Shown here one piece after another: positions 18,996 to 31,200 of a stretch of 64,000 bases of DNA. The DNA is taken from the NCBI GenBank assembly GCA_016584305.1, contig JACEEZ010025386.1, forward strand, positions 201,001-265,000, in the 5' to 3' direction. The DNA is from Chionoecetes opilio (lineage: Eukaryota > Arthropoda > Malacostraca > Decapoda > Majidae). A model generated the notes under the pieces. It was not told the origin of the DNA, searched no databases, and saw only the letters and a program-made list of their open reading frames with translations. The translations under genes were made by a program, and so were the position numbers. Position 1 is the stretch's first letter. Every line of letters begins with the position of its first letter.

Positions 18996-21900
18996 GTACG
19001 TGTGTGTGGTGACGGTGTGGTGAGGCGAGGGTGTAGTGTGTGTGTGGTGATGTGAGGAGTGGTGACGGGGGTGGTGTGTTGTGTGGTGGTGGTGGGCGGT
19101 TGAGTGGTGATCTTTGTGGTGGTGGTGATTTGAGTGATGATTGTGGTGTATTAGTGGTGACTGTGGTATAGTGATGACTGTGGTGTAGTGGTGACTGTGG
19201 TGGTTGTGTGATGACTATAAGGTTCAGTACATAGGAGACAGTCAGGCTATTATTCAACAGAACTGGGCTCTCTCTCTTAACACCCTAGCACTCACGTCAT
19301 GTCTATAATTCCTACTTCAGCACCTGCCCGGGACGCTACTAACTGCCACTCACCCATTAAGTCTTGGTTATATATAGCATGGGAGAGTGTGGAGGTGTTT
19401 CCCTATGGTGTGTGTAGTGTGTGGCGGCCATGACAGCTGATCCAAGGCGCCATCATACTGCCTAACCTCACCTAAATGACCTAATATAACCTTAACCTGA
19501 CTATACTTTGACCTAATATAACCTAAACCTGACTTGTACATCATCTGACCTCGTGCTGATCTAACCTAAACTTAACTAATCTCACCCTAGTCTAACCTAA
19601 CCTGGCCTAACCTAACCTTGCCTAAACTTCATACCAAAATGACCTCATATAACCTTAACCTGACTATACTTTAAGCTAACAAGACCTAAACCTGACTTAT
19701 ACTTCATCTAGCTTCATTCTTATCTAACTCAAACATGACCATAACCCTAGTCTAACCTAACCTGGCCTAACCTAACCTTGCTTAAACTTGCACCTAAATC
19801 ACCTAATATAACCTTAACCTGACAAAATTTAAATCTGACATATTTAATCTAGCTTCAATTTCATCTAACTCAACATAACCTTAACTTCACCTAGTCTAAC
19901 CTAACCTTCCCTAAACTTAACCTAGCCTTACTTTTTTTTACATGAAATTACGCATCATTTTTGGTATCTGGAAGTGAGTAATAACATAACTACCGCTGAA
20001 GCAGAACATGTTTGTATTAAAATCGGTAGAGAGAACCCAGTTATGTGTGGTAATACCTAACTGACAGAGGTTAATATTTAGAACATAACTGTCTGGATTC
20101 AATTATTTTTCACCTTTCTACTGTTTCTACAGGTCAGAACGAGTGTGAAAGTAACAATGAAATGTTGTGCAAACCAAAAAAATGTTCATAGGTTAGGTTA
20201 GGTTAGGTTAAGTTAGTTGAGGGTTAGGTTAGGTTAGGTTACTTTGAGGGTTAGCTTAGGTAGGTTAGTTTGAGGGTTAGGCTAGATTAGGTTAGTTTAA
20301 TGGTTTGATTAGGTTATTACTTGATGCTTTTACAAATGGAGAGGTTTTTCCCGTCAAAACGTCTGAACAAAGTATTATTAGAAATTTGTCATCACTTTTT
20401 CGAATTGCAAAAAAAAAAAAAAAATTGAGGTTTGCACAGGTAAAATTATCTCTATTAGGGAAAGCATCACAGTGTAAGCGAAAAAAAATCAAACGTCTGA
20501 AAATCTTGCAACAGTCATGCACTAATGTTTACCCTGACCGCCTCTTTGTCTGCCTAGTCTTCTTTATTATTTATTCTTATATATATTATTTATTATTTAT
20601 TCTTATATATATTATTTATTATTTATTCTTATATATATTATTTATTATTTATTCATATATACATTCTTTATTATTTATTCTTATATATATTATTTATTAT
20701 TTATTCTTATATATATTCTTTATTATTTATTCATATATATCTTCTTTATTATTTATTCTTATATACATTCTTTATAAATCTTCTTTTATACCTTCATGTA
20801 TTTTTCACGTGTATTTTTATCTTTTTTTTAATTATTTTTGTATAATTTTAATCTTTCCGTGCAGGCATAACGTTGACTTGACTCTTTTTGTTTCTTTACC
20901 TTAGAACAATTTTGCTTTTCAGTTGTCTTGGTATAGGTGTGAAATATATAATTTTATAGTGTGCATTTTGATATAGAATGTTTGGATACAGTTGATTCGG
21001 GCCGCCAGTTGAATCAGGCCGCCTATATTAAATGCATACCAAGCAGACAGGGCGGTGCGCACTGCCCTAACCTAACCTAACCTAACCTAACCTAACCTTA
21101 ACCACAAAGTATACCTAACCTAACCTAACCTAACCTAACCTAACCTTAACCACAAAGTATACCTAACCTAACCTAACCTAACCTTAACCACAAAGTATAC
21201 CTAACCTATGCCTCTGTGCACCACCCTAAGCTAACCTAACCTAACCTAAACTAACCTTAACCACAAAGTATACCTAACCTATGCCTCTGTGCACCACCCT
21301 AAGCTAACCTAACCTAACCTAACCTAACCTTAACCACAAAGTATACCTAACCTATGCCTCTGCACACCGCCCTGCCTGCTGGGTATGCATGCTACTATAG
21401 GCGGCCTGTTTCAACTGGCGGCCCGAATCAACGGATCCCGAATGTTCCCTATCTTGCATTTCTCCATCACAATGGTATATTTTTACTCTCGCCATAATGC
21501 ATTGGGTTCTCAAAACTACGATATTCTGGTGAACTTTTGATGTGTTGTGGAAGTTAGCTGCTTTGTGAAATGTCAAAAATGTATACATCAATTTACTTCT
21601 TCCCAGGACCGATTTTGGGATAGCTTACCTTAGTGATAGCATAAGAGGCCACCGTAGATAACACTATAGTCGCCAGTCACTCGCCACTGCACTAATGTCG
21701 CCAGGTACATTATATTACGAATTTTAGCATCACTACAGACTTGTATGTGCCACTGAAGACGCATGCACAGTAGTTTATATTATGTACATCACACTACATG
21801 TCTTCAGTGGCACATCAAAGTCTGTAGTGATGCTAAAATTCGTAATATATTGTGCCTGGCGACATTAGTGCAGTGGCGAGTGACTGGCGACTATACTGTT

Positions 21901-22372
21901 ATCTACGGTAGAGAGTAAGGCTAAGAGTAGGGTTAAGACTTATTTAACCCCACATTTCAACACCCTAACCACCCACTGGATCCCCTGTGTCTCATAATTT
22001 CAATAATTAGGCAGCCTACTCAGTACTCACCATGGCAGTATATTTGTTGACAGGTGTAGAAATAATGTGTATGCCTGTAATATCTACCCAATTAGCTTGT
22101 TGTAGAATGAATGTGTTCTAGGGAAATCACAAGATACAATATAGGCCATGCACTTTAACCTTTTTTTATGTTAGCATTATTACGTACCTGAAAAGTATGG
22201 AGTAAATAGAGTTATGATTTTAATAAGATTCTCTCTCTCTCTCTCCCTGAGCAGCCGAGCGTGTGTTATGTTTCCACGGCCCTCTCATCTACGAAGCAAA
22301 GTGTCTGAAGGTGCAAGCCAAAGACAAGATGGTCAAGTACTTCATCCACTATGCCGGCTGGAACAAAAAGTG

Positions 22373-22439
<67 letters not shown>

Positions 22440-23431
22440 TAGTGGCAGTGGTGGTACCGTCAACAACACTATAGTCGCCACTGCACTAATGTCGCCAAGC
22501 GCCATATATTACATATGTTCGCATCACTACAGACTTGTATGTGCCACTAAAGAGGCATGTACAGTAGTTTGTATTATTTACCTGTCTTCAGTGGCACATA
22601 CAAAGTAGTAGTGATGCTAAAATTTGTAATATATGGCGCCTGGCGACTATAGTGTTATTGACAGTAGTAGTAGTAGTGGTAGTAGTAGTAGTAGTAGTAG
22701 TAGTAGTACAGGAGAACCTCATTTAACCGGTATTTAAAACAACGGCACTAATCGAACCAGGCTTTTTTTTTTTTTTTTTCCATCCTGGCGAGGAGTGCGG
22801 GGTAGAAAAGGGCCACTCAACAGGATAACCCAGGCATTAATTAGGTATCATTATTTCAAAAACTGAGAAAATCGGCAGAAATTTAGTTCAAATTTGGTGG
22901 GGTACGCAGGGTTGGCAACCCTTTCATCCCTTTCACTGGTAAACTCTGGAACTCTCTTCCTGTTTATATTTTTCCACTTTCCTATGACTTAAATCTTTTC
23001 AAAAGAAGAGTAACAAGACACCTCCCTCACTAAATTGGCTCACCCCTCTTTTTTATTTTATTCTCTTACTGTCTTCTGTATAGGGACTGGCAACTAAGCG
23101 GGCTTTGTGTTACCCATTGTTGTTGTGCCCTTGGCCGGTTCCTTGTGATTAAAAAAAAAAAAAAAAAATTAGTGGGCTTTTGGGCGATTCCATAAGAGTA
23201 ACTCTCAAAACAACGGCAAAATGAGTTATCCGGCATGCGCTCCCCCCCCCGAGGGTGCCGGATAAACGAGGTTTTCCTGTAGTAGTAGTAGTAGTAATTC
23301 CAGCAGTGATGTGATAGTAATAGTTGAAATAGGAAATACAGTAAACCCTCTCATATTGGGACTAATTGGGCCAAGGAGTGGTCCGAGTAATGCAAGGATC
23401 CGAATAATGGGGGGATTATATATGGGGGATA

Positions 23432-23470
<39 letters not shown>

Positions 23471-25006
23471 GGTGAATATAGCTAGGAAATTTCGACCCCT
23501 AAAAAAAAAGCGGGGGGTGGGGGGAGGTCCGAATAATGTCAAAGTCCGAATAATGAGGGTCCGAATACGAGAGGTTTTACTGTAATGCATGAATGGTCCA
23601 ATAAGTTTCAGTTCATGGATGGCTTTGATAAGTTTAAGAGGGTGAACAGGTGTGTTGACAAGCCTGCTGGGAGCCTGACTGATGCATCTTGCTGGCTGGG
23701 CGGGTGTGGGATGAGCTAGGCAGTATTGGAATGAACTTGTAGATGTGGGACAAGTCTTACAGGTGTGTTAAAAGGCTGACAGGAATGTAAACAAAACTAA
23801 CAGATGTTAAAACAAGACTAACATTTTTTAACAAGTCTAACAGGTGTGTAAACAAGACTGACAGGTGTGTAAACAAGCATGACAGGTGTGTAACAAGCAT
23901 GACAGGTATGTAACAAGCATGACAGGTGTGTGACAGGTGTGTAACAAGCATGACAGGTATGTAACAAGCATGACAGGTATGTAACAAGCATGACAGGTGT
24001 GTAACAAGATTGACAGGTGTGTAACAAGATTGACAGGTGTGTAATAAGCATGACAGGTGTATAAACAAGCATGACAGGTGTGTAACAGGTATGTAACAAG
24101 CATGACAGGTGTGTAACAAGCATGACAGGTATGTGTAACAAGCATGACAGGTGTGTAACAAGCATGACAGGTATGTAACAAGCATGACAGGGGTGTAACA
24201 AGCATGACAGGTGTGTAACAAGCATGACAGGTGTGTAACAAGCATGACAGGTGTGTAACAAGCATGACAGGTATTCAACAAGCATGACGGGGTGTAACAA
24301 GCATGACAGGTGTGTAACAAGCATGACGATGTGTAAGAAGCATGACAGGTGTGTAAGAAGCATGACAGGTGTGTAACAGGCACGACAGGTGTGTAACAAG
24401 CATGACAGGTGTGTAAGAAGCATGACAGGTGTGTAACAAGCATGACAGGTGTGTAACAAGCATGACAGGTGTGTAACAAGCATGACAGGTGTGTAACAAG
24501 CATGACAGGTGTGTAACAAGCATGACAGATGTGTAATAAGCATGACAGGTGTGTAATAAGCATGACAGGTGTGTAACAAGCATGACAGGTGTGTACGGGT
24601 GTGTGGTACATGTGGTGAGGTGCATGATGGAGCTGATAGGAGCCAGGCGGGTGTGTACGGGTGTGTAAACTGTGTATAGTCTATTTTTTTTAACGAGGTG
24701 AAAAATCTTGCCCCCTTGCTGCTTACTGACTGATATTTGATGCCGGGAGAAGAGAATGCTGCTCTTCTTCTAAATGTCAGCTGTATTTAATCATAGTTAA
24801 CCATAGTATCAGGTAAACACAGGCATCATTTTAACCATGAGACCTTAAGATAGAATGGAATTTTTGCCTCGTTAAAAAGAACGACTAGTAAGTGTTGTGG
24901 TGTCGTTGCAGCTGGGATGAGTGGGTGCCCGAGAGCCGCGTCCTGAAGCTTAGTGATGCCAACATAAGCAGACAGAGGGACCTACAGCGCGCACACGAGG
25001 CCTCAC

Positions 25007-25039
<33 letters not shown>

Positions 25040-28007
25040 GTGTGTGTGTGTGTGCCTAGCTGGGATGTACGGGATATTCGATACTATAGCTACTTGTGCG
25101 ATTCTGGGACTGTATTCATAAAGGTTTGGGACTGTATTCACAAGGTATGATATGTGTGTGTGTGTGTGTGTGTGTGTCAAACCTTTATGAATACAGTCCC
25201 TGTCTCCTAGGCCCTCAGCCAAACACTGGGCTTGCCTGTCAGGAAGAGCATCCGAGGAGTAAAGCTCATGCCGCAAATTTAAATGATGAACGTAGACAAT
25301 AGTATTAGCGGCGTATCATCGACCACCTAACCGTATATGACATTACGGGAAAAATCTTACGTTAACCCCTTCACGCCCAGATCTTTCCTTTGCTCTATAA
25401 AATCTTCCGTTGTTAGCCATAAAATTACGAAAAGTCGCTGAATATACCAAATTAGCTAGTCGACAAGGATACTAAACAGGTCATAGCTATAAAATATTGC
25501 TTATAGTCACTAAAAATCGTCTAATGGTACCCAAAATACAATGGAAATTACGTTCTGGGTCTCAAGGGGTTAAACAGAAAGATGATGCATTCTGTCTCTG
25601 TATCTCATCCGGTAAATCTTAACTTTAAACTCATGAGTACTCTTTGTTTACTATTTCACTGGCCAGATTACTACTCATAATAGCAGTAGTAATAGCAGTA
25701 GTAGTAGTAATAGTAGTAAGTACACTAGTATGGGATATTGCAGTACTCAATGGTCTTTGAATCGTCTCATCTTCTTCGGCTATTTCACGTGTCCTTGTGG
25801 CTTTCTGTAATCTGTCGTTTTATGTCAAATGTCTGCCCGGTTAGGAGCAATGTTTGTGCCGTTCTCTGTGTTCTTTTATATATGTCCTCGTGTAGAGACC
25901 AAAAAAAAACTCACGAAAAAAGCTGATATGTATTTAGATTATATTGTATTTTAGAAGTAATATTTTATATGGTAAGTTAAACAAAGAAATAAATCCATGA
26001 AAAGTTTAGATTCTAGACCCCCTATGGAAGTACATGATAGCCACCCTCACCCCTAAAAAAAACTTGAAAGACATGAAATAAAATGATTAAATTGAAAAAA
26101 ATCTAAATTGAAATACAGATGAAAGGAAAGCTTTTAACCCTTCACGCCCAGAACGTTATTTCCATTGTTAAATTTGTGTACCATTAGACAATTTAATGAG
26201 TATAAGCAATAGTTTACAGATATGACCTGTTTAGTATCCTTGTTCACTGGCTTATTTGGTATATTAAGTCACCTTTCCTTATTTTATGGCTAACAACAGT
26301 CAATTTTATTTAGCCAAGGAAAGATCTGGGCATGAAGGGTTAACCCCTTCATGCCCAGATCTTTCCTTGGCTATAATAAATTGTCTGTTGTTAGCCATAA
26401 AATTACGAAAAGTGACAGTACACTATACCAAATAAGCTAGTGAACAATGATACTAAACAGGTCATATCTATAAAACATTGCTTATACTGTATTCATTAAA
26501 ATCGTCTAATGTAATGGTACCCAAATTAGAATGGCAATAACGTTCTGGGTGTGCAAGGGTTAAAAACAGAACTACCTTAATAACACCACACCAATCTCCT
26601 ACAGTAAGAACAAAAAAAATAAGAAGGAGAAGGCGAAGAAATTCCCCAAGGAGCTGGGCAAGGAAGGCGTCCCCGGCACAGGCGGCACCGTGACCCCCAC
26701 CGGCGGGGCGCCGCCGCCCACCCCGGCGACAGCGGTGGCGGCGGTGGTGGCAGTGGCACCCGCAGGCACCCCCACCACGGCCCCCGCCGCCCCGCCCCCC
26801 GCCCTGCCCCCCACCACCACCGTGGGGTCCAGCGCCGGTGATGATTCCCGCTCCTCCACGCCCAGCACGGATAGGTCTAGCGGTGGGCCGGGGAAGCGCT
26901 CGGCGGCCTCCACCCCCACCAACCCCGCCTCGGGCCGGGATGATGCGGACAATAGGAAGAAGAGGTCCAGGATGGATAGCACGGTGGATACGGTAAGGAG
27001 AGGAGGGCGTGGTGCTTTATGTAGTGGTATATCATTTTTGTGGAGAGAGAGAGAGAGAGCTCATGTATGTATGTATGTATGTGCACCACAGACTAACCAA
27101 GGAAGGGTGTTGGTTTGTTGGTATTGGGCCCCTATACTTGCCGCATGTTAAGTTGGGGAGAGTGAGGGGCCCCATTTGTGCCAACTTAACGTGCGGCGAG
27201 TATAGTAAAGTAGTCAAACCTCGGGTCTCGAACGTCTCCCTTTTCGAACAAATCGGTTCACGAACAGAATTTCAAACTCACAATTGCACCGGCTGCCGTA
27301 CGATAAATCGGTTGCCGAACAATTTTTTTTTTTTTTACATGACCAAGGACTGGCCAAGGACACAACAAAAAGAGGTAACACAAAGCCGCTTAGTTGGCAG
27401 TCCCTGTAAAGAAGACAGTAAGAGAATTAAAAAAGTTATAATGAAAAAAAGGTTATAATATAATATTACATTGCATTTATGGGCATTTTTGTGCATGAAA
27501 CACAGCTCAAAGGGTAAAAAAATGTCTTTATTTTGGGGTCAGGAACGATTAATCCATTTTATATTGTTTCTTGTGGAAAAATTTGTTTCGGTTTTAGAAC
27601 AACTTTTGGGAACGAATTTATTGTTAGAAAACGAGGGCATGTCTTGTACTACTTAGACTAATTCGTTTTCAAACGAATCGTTTATCTATGGTAGACACTG
27701 AACATTATTAAAGGGGCAGGACATGGATATTTTTAAGAGCAAAAAATGTCTTCTGTCCTGAGATCGTCTATTTTGCTTTACGGTAAAATGGCTGAAATAG
27801 AGAGTCCAGCATGCTGTTGTGTTCCTTTTGTATCAGACAAGAGAGAATCCTGATCCTATGAATGGTTTTATCTTATCAAACAATACAACGCACAGATATC
27901 ACACTAAAGTATTGCTTGTCTTGTCTTCATAGTTTCTGTGGTCAATCATTTTTTTATACCATTCACTACCAAAATGTTGAATGTGTTTGTAAAATGTATA
28001 CTTTTTG

Positions 28008-28077
<70 letters not shown>

Positions 28078-28171
28078 CATGTATGTATGTATGTATGTAT
28101 GTATGTGTGTGTGTATGTATGTATGTATGTATGTATGTATGTATGTATGTATGTATGTATGTATGTATGTA

Positions 28172-28202
<31 letters not shown>

Positions 28203-28239
28203 ATGTGTGTGTGTGTGTATGTGTGTATGTATGTATGTA

Positions 28240-28270
<31 letters not shown>

Positions 28271-31200
28271 ATGTGTGCCCCACAGACTAATCAGCTACAG
28301 CTTTTCTTCATTACACTGTTATTAACCCCTTGAGGCCCAGAACGTAATTTCCATCGTAATTTGGATACGATTTTAATGAATATAAGCAATATTTTATAGC
28401 TATGACCTGTTTAGTATTCTTATCTACTAGCTAATTTGGTATATTTAGTTATTTTTTGTAATTTTATGGCTAACAGAGAATTTTATATAGCAAAGGAAAG
28501 ATCTGGGCGTGAAGGGGTTAAAAAACACCTACACACACTATCTCTATCACTCATTATCTCACTATCTCTATCTCTCACTCTTTATCTCTATCTCTCTATC
28601 AGTCATTATCTCACTATCTATCTCTCTCTTTATCTCACTATCTCTATCTCTCACTCTTTATCTCTATCTCTATCTCTCTATCAGTCATTATCTCACTATC
28701 TCTATCTCTCACTCTTTATCTCACTATCTCTATCTCTATCTCTCACTTTATCTCACTATCTCTATCACTCTTTATCTCACTATCTATCTCTATCACTCTT
28801 TATCTCACTATCTATCTCTATCACTCTTTATCTCACTATCTCTATCACTCTTTATCTCACTATCTATCTCTATCACTCTTTATCTCACTATCTCTCTTTC
28901 TCTATTCAGGAGGACCAATTCTTCTCTCTCTCTATTCAGGAGGACCAATTCATGACAGCAGTTGAGGTGCGGGTGAAGGTGCCGGATGAGCTCAAGCCGG
29001 CCCTGGTGGATGACTGGGACCTGATCAACCGCCAACGCAAGCTGCCCATCGTGCCGGCCCGGGCCACCGTGGACACCATCCTGGCCGACTACATCCGGGC
29101 CAAGATCTCCAACAAGAACAACACGCCTAATAAGTGTGTGGCGGGGCAGGGCGGGAAGGGGGGGGGGAGAGGGATGGGGAGAGAGAGGGAAGGGGATAGG
29201 GGAGAGAGGGAAGGGGAGAGAGGGATGGGGAGAGAGAGAGGGGGGGAAGGAGAGAGAGAGGGAAGGGAAGGGGAGAGGGAAGGGGAGAGAGAGGGAAGGG
29301 GAGAAAGGGATGGAGAGAGAGAGGGATGGGGAGAGGGATGGGGAGAGAGGGAAGGGGAGAGAGAGGGATGGGGAGAGAGAGGTGGGGAAGGAGAGAGAGA
29401 GGGAAGGGAAGGGGAGAGAGAGGGAAGGGAAGGGGAGAGAGAGAGAGATAGATGGGGGGGAAGATTTTATATAGGCATAGCATTTGTGATGGAGGTTGGT
29501 AGGGAAGGGAGAAGGAAATGAGACAGATTCAGGTTTTAATGTTTTGCCCGTTGAGCCCCACCAAAATATTTGTCACTCCCAGACCCGTCAATTTTTACCT
29601 TTTTTTCACACTGAAATATGTTAAACTGGAAACTCGCAGTTATAACACGGAAACCCCAAAAAATCACTCATCATAGCCATTTAGCAGTCAATTGGGGAGG
29701 GGTCAAATTCTTACTCACCATGTGTGTGAATATTAAAATGCTATGTATGATGACTTTTATGGACGGAGATACAAGGTTGAAAAGTTGTGGGGCTGTACGG
29801 GTTAAGGAAAAGAGGGAAGGAGATAGAATGGTAAAGGAAGACAGGAGGGAGTGACTGCAAGTAAGGAGGAATAACATTTTATTATTCAAGAAAGTCGGGA
29901 GAAACAAAAAAAAACGAGAAGAAAGTGTCAACATGATCTCTTTTTTTTTTTTTTCTCTCTCTCTCTCTCTCCCTGTACTGTTCATAATGTTACTTGTGTT
30001 TCCCCCCTGGTAACCCCGTCACCCCCCCAGGGAGAGTGCGGTGCAGGAGGTGGTGGCGGGCCTGAGGGAGTACTTCAACGTGATGTTGGGCACACAACTG
30101 CTATACAAGTTTGAGCGGCCGCAGTACGCCGAACTCCTGCAGCAACACAAAGACAAGCAGATCAGCGACATCTACGGCTTCATCCACCTGATCCGACTCT
30201 TTGGTGAGACCCAGGGTGGTGGTTTTTCTTTCACTAGTTTGGTTAGGAAAGTACTTTTTTTTTCTCTTAGATTCCCTCCTTATGTTATGTTTGTTATAAG
30301 TAGTTGATAGTTTTGTGGTGGTTTTTTCTTTCTCTTGTTTAGTTAGGAAGAAACTTTTGTTTTTCTTATTTTTTTAGAATGTTTTCATTTATCAAATTTT
30401 TCTATATTGTAATTTGATATACTTAAAAATTTATGGTGTCTTCCTTTGATGAGGGCTATGGGGATGTTGATCAGTGGTGTGGGAATGTAAAGGTGGTTTG
30501 TTTGGTTCAGGATTTCATTGGGCATTAAATAAGTTGTGGCAACGGATAGAGACTGTTGGAAGCGTATCATCGCCGTCAACCTTCATAATAAACATATGAT
30601 GGGAAAATCTGACGTTAAACAGAAATAAGAAAAAAAGCAAGGATTTCAGTGTTGTACTTGTTGGCATGCCAGGCTGACATCTTGGCATGGAAGTCACCAC
30701 CCAGGATCAGGCCGGCTGTGGCTGTGGTATGGAATAAGAGGGTGAGGATTTTAGGTATTGTAGGAATGGGAGGGTAGCTAATCCCTATCTGTGTGTGTTG
30801 TTGCAGTGCGGCTGGGACAGATGTTGGCCTACACACAGCTGGACGAGAAGAGCATCACACTGCTCAACTTCCACCTCCAAGACTTCCTCAGGTGCTGGAC
30901 TCTTTCTTACTCTTTGTTCATTGACTCACTTTGTCCTTCCAGTGTGTTTGCCTTTGTCAGATAGTAATGGGTAGGTTGTGTGGTTTCATGAAGTGCGAGT
31001 TTTTTTTTTTTTTTTTGTGCGTGTAGAAGTGATGGGTATTTATTGGTGGGTCCAAGGTTGTCTTTGATGTGTCTAGCTAGGAGAGAAATGACCACTTTCT
31101 CCTTCCAGTGTGCGTGTGTGTCTAGTATTTGTTGAACATAATTATTATATCTTACAAGCGTGAGAGTATTTAAATATTCAATGTGGCAAGCTGTGGTTTG

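Noticed and set aside
23757..24611. A 284-codon minus-strand open frame with HTCHACYTPVM-type repeats
   Set aside because: It is a translated 20-base satellite; open frames exist in several frames at once, and there is no splice or start context.
28436..29521. A 361-codon plus-strand open frame
   Set aside because: It runs through a TCTATC tract, MRG15 exon 5 and the purine repeat. Only the exon 5 part is real coding sequence.
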